A stretch of DNA of 32,235 bases from Aeromicrobium sp. (GTDB lineage Bacteria > Actinomycetota > Actinomycetes > Propionibacteriales > Nocardioidaceae). The stretch is from assembly GCA_023257515.1 (NCBI GenBank), contig JALRCA010000202.1, positions 1-32,235 of the forward strand, in the 5' to 3' direction. Under the pieces are notes generated by a model. That model did no database searches and was not told the origin of the DNA. It saw only the letters and a program-made list of their open reading frames with translations. Each line of letters opens with the position of its first letter. The first letter of the stretch is position 1. A program made the translations under genes and the position numbers. Shown piece by piece: positions 15,846-23,920 of the stretch.

Positions 15846-16909
15846 CAGCCGAGCAGGGCCGAGGCCTCGTCGTAGAGGGCGTCCGGCACCGTCTTGAGGT
15901 GGTCGGTGCCCTCGCTGAGCGGGACGCGGACGATGTCGGTGCCGCGCAGCGCGACCATGATCCCGAACTCCTGCTCGTGCACCGCCTGGATCGCGTGCAG
16001 ACCGAAGCGGGTCGCGAGCCAGCGATCGAACGCCGTCGGGGTGCCGCCGCGCTGCACGTGCCCGAGGACCACCGCCCGCGCCTCCTTGCCGGTCCGGTCC
16101 TCGATCTCCTGCGCGAGCCGGTCGCCGATGCCACCGAGCCGCACGTGCCCGAACGCGTCGGTGTCGCCCGACTGCAGCGTCATGTCGCCGCCCTCGCCGG
16201 GCCCGGCGGGGGTGCCGGGCCCCGGGCGGCTCATGGGTCGAGCCCCCTCGGAGACGACGACGATGGGCGCGAACCGGGTCGCGAAGCGACTCTCGACCTG
16301 GGCGCACACCTCGTCGATGTCGAAGGGCCGCTCGGGGATGAGCAGGATGTTCGCACCGCCGGCCAGTCCCGCGTGGAGCGCGATCCATCCCGCGTGCCGG
16401 CCCATGACCTCGACCACCAGCACCCGGTGGTGCGACTCGGCCGTCGTGTGGAGCCGGTCGATCGCCTCCGTCGCGATGTTGACGGCCGTGTCGAAGCCGA
16501 AGGTGAAGTCGGTGCCGGACAGGTCGTTGTCGATCGTCTTCGGCACGCCGACGACGCGGACCCCGTGCTCGGCGAGCCTCGTCGCGACGCCCAACGTGTC
16601 CTCGCCCCCGATCGCGACGAGCGCGTCGACGCCGTGCCGCTGCAGGGTGGCGACGATCGACTCGACACCGCCGTCGATGGCGAACGGGTTGGTGCGGGAC
16701 GAGCCCAGGATCGTGCCACCACGCGGCAGGATGCCCCGGACGTCGTCGACCGTGAGCGAGCACGTGTCGTCCTCGAGCGGCCCGCGCCACCCGTCGCGGA
16801 ACCCGATGAACTCGTGGCCGTGCACCTGCACGCCCTTGCGCACGGCCGCGCGGATGACCGCGTTGAGCCCGGGGCAGTCACCGCCCCCGGTCAGCATCCC
16901 GATCTTCAT
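15845..16909 (-). CDS. pfp: 6-phosphofructokinase, residues predict pyrophosphate dependence
   Basis: 354 residues; phosphorylates fructose 6-phosphate in glycolysis. The N terminus is MLTGGGDCPGLNAVIR. The phosphoryl-donor loop reads GGEDT with Asp104, and the catalytic segment VPKTIDNDL has Lys124. In E. coli numbering ATP-dependent enzymes have Gly at 104 and usually Gly at 124, whereas Asp104 plus Lys124 mark PPi-dependent enzymes. EVMGRHAGWIALHAGLAGGA and LGHVQRGGTPTAFDR bind fructose 6-phosphate. PPi use would make the step reversible. Start ATG 16909 lies 12 bp after the acyltransferase stop with AGGGGG upstream. Family secure; donor specificity inferred from residues. Confidence 0.88.
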   Translation of the reverse strand: MKIGMLTGGGDCPGLNAVIRAAVRKGVQVHGHEFIGFRDGWRGPLEDDTCSLTVDDVRGILPRGGTILGSSRTNPFAIDGGVESIVATLQRHGVDALVAIGGEDTLGVATRLAEHGVRVVGVPKTIDNDLSGTDFTFGFDTAVNIATEAIDRLHTTAESHHRVLVVEVMGRHAGWIALHAGLAGGANILLIPERPFDIDEVCAQVESRFATRFAPIVVVSEGARPMSRPGPGTPAGPGEGGDMTLQSGDTDAFGHVRLGGIGDRLAQEIEDRTGKEARAVVLGHVQRGGTPTAFDRWLATRFGLHAIQAVHEQEFGIMVALRGTDIVRVPLSEGTDHLKTVPDALYDEASALLG

Positions 16910-16921
16910 CCGGCCGTCCCC

Positions 16922-17674
16922 CTAGTCGGGCTTGATCTCGTCCCAGACCTCGTCTGACTCCGCGCGAGCCGCGGCCATGGCAGCCTCGCGCTCGACCTCC
17001 TTGTCGCGCTTCTTGGCGTCCTGGGCGTAGAGGTCGACGTACTCCTGGCCCGAGAGCCGCATGATCTCGTACATGATCTCGTCGGTGATGGCGCGCAGGA
17101 TGTACCGGTCGTCCTGGAGTCCCTCGTAGCGGCTGAAGTCGAGCGGCTGACCGAACCGGACCCCGGGCCGCGCGAGCCTGCCGAAGATCTTGCCCGGCGG
17201 CGCGATGACGTCGGTGTTGATGACGGCCAGCGGGATGACCGGGACCCCGGCCTCGAGCGCGATGCGGGCGACGCCGGTGCGGCCCCGGTAGAGCTTGCCG
17301 TCGTGCGAGCGCGTGCCCTCGGGGTAGATGCCGCAGATCTCGCCCTCGGACAGCAGCCGCAGCTGGGTCTTGATGGCGCCCGCGGCGGCCGAGCCGCTCG
17401 AGCGGTCGATGGGCACCTGGCCCGACCCGGAGAAGAACTTCTTCTGGAACCAGCCCTTGATGCCGGGGGTCTCGAAGTACTCGGCCTTGGCCACGAAGGT
17501 GACTCGGCGCGGCAGCACGAGGGGCATGAACAACCAGTCGCTGTACGAGAGATGGTTCGAGGCCAGGATGACCGCCCCACCGCGAGGCACGTTCTCGATG
17601 CCCTCGGCCCACGGCCTGAAGATCAGCTTGAGCAGCGGGCCCAGCGCCAGGAACTTCAGGAACCAGTAGAACAC
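16922..17674 (-). CDS. 1-acyl-sn-glycerol-3-phosphate acyltransferase (PlsC family)
   Basis: 250 residues; membrane-associated enzyme acylating lysophosphatidate to phosphatidate. Motif I is NHLSYSDW, motif II region GQVPIDRSSG, motif III YPEGTRSHDGKLYRGRTG and motif IV VPVIPLAVIN. A hydrophobic N terminus (FYWFLKFLALGPLLKLIF) suggests membrane attachment. The charged helical C-terminal tail (KKRDKEVEREAAMAAARAESDE) is longer than in the minimal enzymes. Start GTG 17674 has GAGGAGG six bases upstream. First gene of the operon with pfkA and DUF427. It occupies the position of M. tuberculosis Rv2182c. Confidence 0.92.
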   Translation of the reverse strand: MFYWFLKFLALGPLLKLIFRPWAEGIENVPRGGAVILASNHLSYSDWLFMPLVLPRRVTFVAKAEYFETPGIKGWFQKKFFSGSGQVPIDRSSGSAAAGAIKTQLRLLSEGEICGIYPEGTRSHDGKLYRGRTGVARIALEAGVPVIPLAVINTDVIAPPGKIFGRLARPGVRFGQPLDFSRYEGLQDDRYILRAITDEIMYEIMRLSGQEYVDLYAQDAKKRDKEVEREAAMAAARAESDEVWDEIKPD

Positions 17675-17703
17675 TCGTCGCCTCCTCGGGATGGTCGAAC
17701 GTG

Positions 17704-17709
17704 ACTCTA
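17704..17709 (-). promoter_or_regulatory. -10 element for the acyltransferase operon
   Basis: Minus-strand TAGAGT lies about 30 bp before GTG 17674, leaving a leader long enough for the GAGGAGG ribosome-binding site. No convincing -35. Confidence 0.4.
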
Positions 17710-17757
17710 CTCCGAGGATCCGTTGGAGTGGGGACGTCGATGCGTCAGGATGAGGTC

Positions 17758-18525
17758 ATGAGCTCTGCGGCCCTCGACCACTCCCCCGTCGCGATCGACG
17801 CCGGACCCGTCGGGGTGCTCCTGAGCCACGGGTTCACGGGGTCGCCGGTGAGCATGCGGCCGTGGGCCCTCGAGCTCGCCGCCCGCGGCCACTCGGTCCG
17901 CGTCCCGCTCCTGCCCGGCCACGGCACGACGTGGCAGGAGATGAACACCACGACCTGGAACGACTGGTACGGCGCGGTCGACGCAGCCCTCACCGAGCTC
18001 GAGGAGCGATGCGAGCACGTGGTGGTCGCCGGCCTGTCGATGGGAGGCGCCCTCGCGCTGCGCCTGGCCGAGAAGCGTCCCGACGTCGTCGACGGCCTCG
18101 TGCTCGTCAACCCCGCGATCGCCTCGCGCGACAAGCGGCTGCTGGCGCTGCCGGTCCTGCATCGCGTGGTGGCCTCGCTCGACGCGATCGGCAACGACAT
18201 CAAGAAGCCCGGGGTCGAGGAGGGCGCCTACCCGCGCACCCCGCTGCGGGCGCTCCACTCGCAGACCGTCATGTGGAAGGACGTGCGCGCGAACCTCGAC
18301 GCGGTCCGTTGCCCCGTCCTGCTGCTGCGCTCGGACGACGACCACGTGGTCGACGACGAGACGCAGCGGCTCCTGCGGGCCGCCCTGCCCGCCGAGCAGC
18401 TCGAGACCGTCGCGCTGCACGACAGCTACCACGTCGCGACGCTCGACCACGACGCCCCGCTGATCGTCGAGCGCAGCCTCGCGTTCATCGACCGCGTGAC
18501 GGGTGGGGTGGACCGTGCCCGGTGA
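17758..18525 (+). CDS. Alpha/beta hydrolase, Est30-like carboxylesterase/lipase
   Basis: 255 residues. HGFTGSP forms the oxyanion region, GLSMGG carries the nucleophile Ser, RSDDDHVVDDE the catalytic Asp and SYHVATLDHD the catalytic His: the complete triad, in the arrangement of Est30-type carboxylesterases and monoacylglycerol lipases. No signal peptide, so cytoplasmic. ATG 17758 is preferred; an upstream ATG 17740 would add six residues. CAGGAT lies exactly 6 bp before the ATG, a weak leaderless-type -10. Divergent from the acyltransferase, so a role in lipid turnover is plausible but inferred. Confidence 0.88.
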   Translation: MSSAALDHSPVAIDAGPVGVLLSHGFTGSPVSMRPWALELAARGHSVRVPLLPGHGTTWQEMNTTTWNDWYGAVDAALTELEERCEHVVVAGLSMGGALALRLAEKRPDVVDGLVLVNPAIASRDKRLLALPVLHRVVASLDAIGNDIKKPGVEEGAYPRTPLRALHSQTVMWKDVRANLDAVRCPVLLLRSDDDHVVDDETQRLLRAALPAEQLETVALHDSYHVATLDHDAPLIVERSLAFIDRVTGGVDRAR

Positions 18526-18940
18526 CGACCGCGACGAGTTCGACGCCATCGTCGAGCGGCTCGACCTCGACCTGAGCTTCCCCGACGACGCACCGGCCCG
18601 CGAGACCCGGCACCCGTCGGAGCGCGGTGGCGCCGACGACGAGCTCGACCTCGAGCCCGACCTGGACGACGAGCCGGACGCGCACGACGACCAGTTCTAC
18701 CGGCGCGTCGACCAGGGACCGGTGCGCCTGCCGACGGGTCGCCGGGCGCTCGGCCTGCTGGCCGTGACGCTGCCGCCGCTGCTGCTGGTCGTGTGCACCC
18801 TCGGCGGCATCTGGCTGCCCCGATCCCTCGTGATCGGGTGCGGGCTCATCTTCGTGGCCGGCGCGATCTTCCTGATCTCGCAGCTCCCCGAACACGGACC
18901 CTCGCGCCCGGACTGGCCGGACGACGGCGCCGCGCTGTGA
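18515..18940 (+). CDS. Small two-helix membrane protein, function unknown
   Basis: 141 residues, no family recognised with confidence. A very acidic N-terminal half (DELDLEPDLDDEPDAHDDQ) is followed by two membrane helices (~75-95 LGLLAVTLPPLLLVVCTLGG and ~100-120 SLVIGCGLIFVAGAIFLIS) and a short Pro/Asp tail. Start GTG 18515 overlaps the end of the esterase gene by 11 bp with GGTGG upstream, implying coupled translation. Its last 95 bases overlap the 3' end of the convergent ROK gene. Confidence 0.65.
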   Translation: MPGDDRDEFDAIVERLDLDLSFPDDAPARETRHPSERGGADDELDLEPDLDDEPDAHDDQFYRRVDQGPVRLPTGRRALGLLAVTLPPLLLVVCTLGGIWLPRSLVIGCGLIFVAGAIFLISQLPEHGPSRPDWPDDGAAL

Positions 18941-19943
18941 GGCGGGCCATGTCGGCCGCACCGATCATGCCCGCCTCGGGACCCAGGTGGGCCCCCACGA
19001 TGCGCGCCTCGGCCCGGTAGCCGCGGCCGGTCAGGGACCGGGAGAACGCCTGGCGGGCGGGGTCGAGCAGCAGCAGGCCGGCCGAGCTGACGCCGCCGCC
19101 GATCACGAACACCCCGGGATCGAGCGCAGCCGCGAGATTCGCGATCCCGACGCCGAGCCAGTCCCCCACCTCGGCGAGCCACTCGATCGCCTCGTCGTCG
19201 CCCTGCTGCGCAGCGACCGTGACCTGCTGACCGGTCACGAGGTCCGGTCCGCCGGCCAGCTCGACCAGGACCTTGCCGATCCGGGAGCCCTCCTCGACCG
19301 CGGCCCGCGCGCGCCGCTCCAGCACGCGACCGCTGGCGTACTGCTCCCAGCACCCGGAGTTGCCGCACTCACAGCTGCGGCCACGAGGCACGACCTGCAT
19401 GTGGCCGAACTCCCCGGCGATGCCGAAGTTGCCTCGATAGGGCTGCCCGTCGATCACGAGCGCCCCGCCGATGCCGGTGCCGAGCGTGATCATGACCAGG
19501 TCGGCCTCGTTCTGCGCCGCGCCGAAGCGCCACTCGGCCCAGCCGGTGGCGTTGGCGTCGTTGTCGACCCACACAGGGAGCTTGGTCCGCCGGGCGACGC
19601 GGTCGCGCAACGGCTCGTTGCGCCACGCCAGGTGCGGGGCGAACAGCACGGTCGACGCCGAGGCGTCGACGAACCCCGCGGCTCCCACGCCCAGGGCCTT
19701 CACGATGTGGTCCTTGCGGAACTCCTCGACGATGTCGGCGATCGCCTCGAGCACCTCGTCGGGGTCGGTGGTCGGGGTGTCACGCCGGGCCCGGTCGATG
19801 ACGCGACCGTCCTCGTCGACGACACCCGCAGCGATCTTGGTGCCACCGATGTCGATGCCGACCGCGAGACGGTCCGGGACCCCGAGGACCCGCCGGACGT
19901 CGGTCGACGTGGCGGTCGAGGGCTGACGACGACGCTCGGCCAT
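18846..19943 (-). CDS. ROK family kinase, probable glucokinase (copy 1)
   Basis: 365 residues. The phosphate-binding loop is VGIDIGGTKIAAG; DNDANATGWAE holds the catalytic Asp; EFGHMQV and the ROK zinc motif CECGNSGCWEQYASG are complete; the C terminus has IGGGVSSAG. These are the marks of ATP-dependent ROK glucokinases. The start overlaps the stop of the second ROK gene as TGATG. After the normal family end (GMIGAADMARL) there is an odd ~30-residue Arg/Pro-rich tail that lies antisense to the 3' end of the membrane-protein gene. This is either a genuine extension or lost-stop readthrough. Confidence 0.88.
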   Translation of the reverse strand: MAERRRQPSTATSTDVRRVLGVPDRLAVGIDIGGTKIAAGVVDEDGRVIDRARRDTPTTDPDEVLEAIADIVEEFRKDHIVKALGVGAAGFVDASASTVLFAPHLAWRNEPLRDRVARRTKLPVWVDNDANATGWAEWRFGAAQNEADLVMITLGTGIGGALVIDGQPYRGNFGIAGEFGHMQVVPRGRSCECGNSGCWEQYASGRVLERRARAAVEEGSRIGKVLVELAGGPDLVTGQQVTVAAQQGDDEAIEWLAEVGDWLGVGIANLAAALDPGVFVIGGGVSSAGLLLLDPARQAFSRSLTGRGYRAEARIVGAHLGPEAGMIGAADMARLTARRRRPASPGARVRVRGAARSGRSRRPRR

Positions 19944-20905
19944 CAGGATCCCTCGACCGTCTCGATGCGTCCCAGGTCGGCGGCACCGATGATGCCGGCC
20001 TCGTTGCCGAACGCAGCGAGCCGCAGGTCCGCCACCCGCCGGTAGGCGCGCGCCGAGAGATGCTCCTCGAACGCCGCCCGGATCGGGTCGAGCAACAGGT
20101 CACCGGCCGCCGCGACGCCACCGCCGACCGCGATGACCGCGGGGTCGAGGACCGAGGCGAGCGAGGCGATGCCCTCGCCGAGCCAACGACCGGCGTCGTG
20201 CAGGACGTCGCGGGACAGCGGATCGCCCTGCTGGGCCAGGTCGGTGACCATGGGCCCGGTGATGGCCTCGACCGAGCCGGCGAGGTCGACGAGCGGCTTG
20301 GCGGCGGGGTCGCCGGCCTCGGCCCGCTCGCGGGCGTCACGCACCAGGGCGCGGCCGCTCGCGTACTGCTCGAGGCAGCCGAGCTGGCCACAGCCGCACA
20401 GCCGGCCACCGGGCACGACCCGCAGGTGACCGATCTCCGCGGCGGCGCCGAACCCGCCGCGGAACAGGTTGCCGTGGTGGACGATGCCGCCGCCGATCCC
20501 GGTGCCCACCGTCACGAAGAGCATGTCGTCGCTGTCCTCGCCCGCACCGAAGCGGTACTCGCCCCACGCGGCGGCGTTCGCGTCGTTCTCGACCACGACC
20601 GGCACGTCGAGCAACGCCGCGACGTCCGCGCCGAGCGGCTCGTCGCGCCAGGCGATGTTGGGCGCGAAGTTGACGGTCGACCGGTCGCCGTCGACGAAGC
20701 CGGCCGCGCCGATGCCCACCCCGCCGACGGGCTCGGCGCCCCGCAACCGCGTGACGAGCGACGCCACCGCCGCGGCGATGCCGCTCGCGGGCGTCGGATC
20801 GGTCTCCTGACGCAGGATGCGTCCGTCCTCGGTGACGAGACCGGCAGCGATCTTGGTGCCGCCGATGTCGACCCCGATCCCGTGCAGCACGCGGCTCGCG
20901 CTCAT
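19943..20905 (-). CDS. ROK family kinase, probable glucokinase (copy 2)
   Basis: 320 residues, the usual family length, and clearly paralogous to the downstream copy. GVDIGGTKIAAG, ENDANAAAWGEYRFG (catalytic Asp), EIGHLRVVPGG and CGCGQLGCLEQYASG are intact, as is VGGGVAAAG. Start ATG 20905 overlaps the stop of the small Cys protein (ATGA). Two complete adjacent ROK kinases suggest different sugars or phosphoryl donors, but the sequence does not say which. Confidence 0.88.
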   Translation of the reverse strand: MSASRVLHGIGVDIGGTKIAAGLVTEDGRILRQETDPTPASGIAAAVASLVTRLRGAEPVGGVGIGAAGFVDGDRSTVNFAPNIAWRDEPLGADVAALLDVPVVVENDANAAAWGEYRFGAGEDSDDMLFVTVGTGIGGGIVHHGNLFRGGFGAAAEIGHLRVVPGGRLCGCGQLGCLEQYASGRALVRDARERAEAGDPAAKPLVDLAGSVEAITGPMVTDLAQQGDPLSRDVLHDAGRWLGEGIASLASVLDPAVIAVGGGVAAAGDLLLDPIRAAFEEHLSARAYRRVADLRLAAFGNEAGIIGAADLGRIETVEGS

Positions 20906-21201
20906 CGCGTCTCTCCTGTCTCGTCGCCCGCGGGACGCGAGACGGTCTCCATCACGTCGCGCACCGCCCTGGCGAAGGTCGTCGCCGCGTCGAGCACGTG
21001 ACCGAGCAGCTCCGGATTGTCCTGCACCACCTCGACGACGCTGCACACCGGGCACCAGCCGTGAGGGCAGCGCACGCCCGCAGCGTGTGGCTCTCCGGAG
21101 GTCTGCTCCGCCCGGTCGTCCTCCGCCGCCGCGGCCGCGGACATGGTCCGGAACAGCTCGGTGAGCTCACGACCCAGCGAACCGACCTCGTCCTCAGCCA
21201 C
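20902..21201 (-). CDS. Small Cys-motif protein in the SRPBCC-ROK operon
   Basis: 99 residues, no named family recognised. The N-terminal half is acidic and helical (GSLGRELTELFRTM, Ala-rich). The centre holds CPHGWCPVC, three Cys and one His that could bind zinc. A predicted helix follows (NPELLGHVLDAATTFARAVRDVMET). Start GTG 21201 overlaps the SRPBCC stop, and its stop overlaps the ROK start (ATGA), so it is co-translated between them. Confidence 0.7.
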   Translation of the reverse strand: MAEDEVGSLGRELTELFRTMSAAAAAEDDRAEQTSGEPHAAGVRCPHGWCPVCSVVEVVQDNPELLGHVLDAATTFARAVRDVMETVSRPAGDETGETR

Positions 21202-21631
21202 CCTGCGCCTCGACCTGCTTCTTGAGGCCCTTGAGCGCGGTGTCGATGATGACCTTCTCGGCCTTGCGCTTGAGCATGCCCAGCAGCGGCACGGCGACGT
21301 CGACCGCGAGCGCGTAGGTGACGCGGGTGCCCTCGCCGACGCGGTCCAGCACGTAGCTGCCGTCCATCGACGTCAGCATCGACGCCTTCTCGGCCAGGCT
21401 CCAGGAGACCTCGCGATCGCCGTCCCAGGAGTAGCGCAACGTGTACTCGTCGCGGATGGGCGCGGCGTCCAGCACGAAGCGGACCTCGTGCGCCCGCCCG
21501 TCCCCCTCGGACAGGACCTCGGTCTCGCGGACCCCGGTGGCCCACTCCGGGTAGCGCGAGAAGTCGGCGATGACGTCCATGATCCGCTCGGGACCGGCGT
21601 CCACGACGATGTCGCCCGTGGTGCGCGCCAT
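21194..21631 (-). CDS. SRPBCC family protein (Rv2185c/TB16.3-like)
   Basis: 145-residue START-like helix-grip protein. The pattern VVDAGPERIMDVIADFSRYPEWATGV is typical of polyketide-cyclase/COQ10-like proteins, with strands EVRFVLDA, EYTLRYSW, SWSLAEK and the long C-terminal helix LLGMLKRKAEKVIIDTALKGLKKQVEAQ. Such proteins hold a hydrophobic ligand in a cavity; the ligand here is unknown. ATG overlaps the stop of the second SRPBCC gene as TGATG. Position just before fadD15 matches M. tuberculosis. Confidence 0.85.
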   Translation of the reverse strand: MARTTGDIVVDAGPERIMDVIADFSRYPEWATGVRETEVLSEGDGRAHEVRFVLDAAPIRDEYTLRYSWDGDREVSWSLAEKASMLTSMDGSYVLDRVGEGTRVTYALAVDVAVPLLGMLKRKAEKVIIDTALKGLKKQVEAQGG

Positions 21632-22137
21632 CAGCCCTCCTCCTCGATGTCTGGACTCATCGTAGAGCGTGGCGCCGGTCGTCCGGTCCCCGCCGGGCTG
21701 GTCCCCGCCGGGCCGGTCCCCAGCCGCCCGGGGCCCGGCACCCCCGCCGCGTCCTTCGGCCGCCCGGGGCCCGGCACCCCCGCCGGGCGCCGTCGGTCGT
21801 GCTCGGCCTTGACCTCCAGCACCCACGCCTTGAGCGGGTGCACCCAGCGCCGGGCGAGCCGCGGCCACGAACGGGTCCCGGACGTCGGGTCGGCCCGGAC
21901 GTACAGGTGCACGACGACGCCGCCGTGGGCCTGCTCGAGCCACACCTCGCACGTGCCGTGCAGTGCGCCGTCCAGGCGCCAGCGTCGCCCCTCGACGCCA
22001 CGGTCGTCGTAGCAGGAGACGTCGTAGCCGAGCGCCCGCCACCGCGACTCGTCGCACAGCTGCGCCTCGAGCGCGGCGACCGGCGCCACCACGAAGGTCT
22101 CGTCGATGACGTCGATGACCGGCGAGGAAGCGCTCAC
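21631..22137 (-). CDS. Polyketide cyclase/SRPBCC-like protein with low-complexity tail
   Basis: 168 residues. Residues ~1-110 (VIDVIDETFVV, DESRWRALGYDVSCYDDRG, GRRWRLDGALHGTCEVWLEQ, GVVVHLYVRADP) follow the actinobacterial polyketide-cyclase-like family; WPRLARRWVHPLKAWVLEVKAEHD is the closing helix. The last ~50 residues are a Gly/Pro/Ala repeat tail encoded by tandem DNA repeats and look disordered. Start GTG 22137 is 8 bp from TACTCT, a leaderless arrangement sharing its promoter with the divergent fadD; GTG 22143 is an alternative. Confidence 0.75.
   Translation of the reverse strand: MSASSPVIDVIDETFVVAPVAALEAQLCDESRWRALGYDVSCYDDRGVEGRRWRLDGALHGTCEVWLEQAHGGVVVHLYVRADPTSGTRSWPRLARRWVHPLKAWVLEVKAEHDRRRPAGVPGPGRPKDAAGVPGPGRLGTGPAGTSPAGTGRPAPRSTMSPDIEEEG
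21723..21785. repeat. In-frame 36-bp direct repeat
   Basis: A 27-base sequence at 21723-21749 recurs exactly at 21759-21785, a 36-bp period that encodes repeated AGVPGPGR in the tail of the SRPBCC-like protein. Immediately before it a 15-bp CCGCCGGGC-type unit is also repeated. Likely to vary in copy number between strains. Confidence 0.8.
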
Positions 22138-22145
22138 GACCACGC

Positions 22146-22155
22146 AGAGTAGCCT
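22146..22155. promoter_or_regulatory. Shared bidirectional -10 for fadD and the SRPBCC operon
   Basis: In AGAGTAGCCT the rightward TAGCCT (22150-22155) and leftward TACTCT (22151-22146) share one TA step. They end 7 bp before GTG 22163 and 8 bp before GTG 22137. The 25-bp gap holds no ribosome-binding site. Confidence 0.6.
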
Positions 22156-22162
22156 GCCGTCT

Positions 22163-23920
22163 GTGTCTGCCGATTCACGCGAAGCCCCCACCAGCACGGC
22201 CGCCGGTGACGGCATCCTGACCGACGACGTGCTGGAGCGTCTGCGACTCGACCCCGACGCCCCTGCACTCGCCCGCCGTGGCCCCGACGCCTGGGAGGAC
22301 GTCAGCATCGGCGCGTTCCACGCGCTCGTCACGGGCGCGGCCAGGGGCCTGCTCGCTGCCGGCGTCGAGGCGGGCGACCGCGTCGCGCTGCTGTCCAAGA
22401 CCCGATTCGAGTGGACCGTCCTCGACTACGCGATCTGGTGGGCCGGCGCCGTCACCGTGCCGATCTACGAGACGTCGTCGGCCGACCAGATCCGCTGGAT
22501 CCTCGAGGACTCCGGCGCCGTCGCCGCGGTCGTCGAGACGGCCGACCACGAGGCCCGGCTCGACGAGGCCCGCGCCGACGCCCCGACGGTGAGGCACGTC
22601 TGGCGACTCGACGGCGAGGACCTCCTGGCAGCGCTCGCCGAGCGCGGTGGCGAGATCAGCGACGACGCGCTCGAGGCCCGACGGGCGGCCGTCCAGCCGT
22701 CCGGCCTCGCGACCCTCATCTACACCTCCGGCACCACCGGCCGACCCAAGGGCTGCCGCCTGACGCACGCCAACTTCCGGGCCGAGCTGGGTGACGCGCT
22801 CGAGGTGCTGCCCGAGCTCTTCGGCCGTGAGAACGCCTCGACGCTGCTGTTCCTGCCGCTGGCCCACGTGTTCGCCCGCATCATCCAGATCGGGGCGATC
22901 CGCTCGGGGGCGAAGCTCGGGCACACCGCCGACGTCAAGGACCTCGTCACGCACCTCGGCGAGTTCCAGCCCACGTTCGTGCTCGCCGTGCCGCGCGTGT
23001 TCGAGAAGGTCTTCAACACCGCGAGCACCAAGGCCTACGCCGACGGCAAGGGCAAGATCTTCGACAAGGCGGTCCGGACCGCGATCGCCTACAGCCGCGG
23101 GCTCGACGACGGCAGGCCCGGGCTCGTCACTCGCACGCAGCACGCCGTGTTCGACCGCCTGGTCTACGGCAAGCTGCGCGCGGCGCTGGGCGGCCGCGCC
23201 GAGTGGGCCATCTCCGGCGGAGCGCCGCTGGGCGAGCGACTCGCGCACTTCTACCGCGGCATCGGCGTCACGGTGCTCGAGGGCTACGGTCTGACCGAGA
23301 CGACCGCCGCGCTGTGCGTCAACACGCCGGACCAGCAGCGGGTCGGCTCGGTCGGGCGACCGTTCCCGCACACCGAGGTCAAGGTCGCCGCCGACGGCGA
23401 GCTGCTGTTCCGCGGACCTCAGGTCTTCTCGGGGTACTGGCAGAACGACGCCGCGACGGCCGACGTGATCGATCCCGAGGGCTGGTTCGCGACCGGCGAC
23501 CTCGGCGACGTCGACGACGACGGCTACGTGCGGATCACCGGCCGCAAGAAGGAGATCATCGTGACGGCGGGCGGCAAGAACGTCGCCCCGGCCGTGCTCG
23601 AGGACCGCGTGCGCGCCAACCCCTACGTCAGCCAGTGCCTCGTGGTCGGCGACGGCAAGCCGTTCGTGGCCGCGCTCGTCACGATCGACCGCGAGGCCTG
23701 GGAGGGTGATCTCGACGACCCCGCCCTCGAGGCAGAGGTCCAGAAGGCCGTCGACGACGCCAACAGCCAGGTGTCGCAGGCCGAGTCGATCCGCAAGTTC
23801 GTGATCCTGCCCGAGGACTGGACCGAGGAGAACGGCTACCTGACGCCGTCGTTCAAGGTCAAGCGCAACGCCGTGCTGCGCGACCTTCACGACACGGTCG
23901 AGGCCATCTTCGTCAGGTAG
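22163..23920 (+). CDS. Long-chain fatty acid-CoA ligase (FadD15-like)
   Basis: 585-residue AMP-forming acyl-CoA synthetase. The P-loop is TLIYTSGTTGRPKGC, the adenine motif GYGLTETTAALC, and TGDLGDVDDDGYVRITGRKKEIIVTAGGKNVAP contains the ribose-binding Asp, the hinge and the ANL A8 region. VFEKVFN and LFLPLAHVFARI match the FadD15/ACSL branch, which activates long-chain fatty acids. Start GTG 22163 is leaderless with TAGCCT 7 bp upstream; the frame is open a little further but only into the divergent gene. Its end overlaps the convergent peptidase gene by 34 bp. Confidence 0.93.
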   Translation: MSADSREAPTSTAAGDGILTDDVLERLRLDPDAPALARRGPDAWEDVSIGAFHALVTGAARGLLAAGVEAGDRVALLSKTRFEWTVLDYAIWWAGAVTVPIYETSSADQIRWILEDSGAVAAVVETADHEARLDEARADAPTVRHVWRLDGEDLLAALAERGGEISDDALEARRAAVQPSGLATLIYTSGTTGRPKGCRLTHANFRAELGDALEVLPELFGRENASTLLFLPLAHVFARIIQIGAIRSGAKLGHTADVKDLVTHLGEFQPTFVLAVPRVFEKVFNTASTKAYADGKGKIFDKAVRTAIAYSRGLDDGRPGLVTRTQHAVFDRLVYGKLRAALGGRAEWAISGGAPLGERLAHFYRGIGVTVLEGYGLTETTAALCVNTPDQQRVGSVGRPFPHTEVKVAADGELLFRGPQVFSGYWQNDAATADVIDPEGWFATGDLGDVDDDGYVRITGRKKEIIVTAGGKNVAPAVLEDRVRANPYVSQCLVVGDGKPFVAALVTIDREAWEGDLDDPALEAEVQKAVDDANSQVSQAESIRKFVILPEDWTEENGYLTPSFKVKRNAVLRDLHDTVEAIFVR

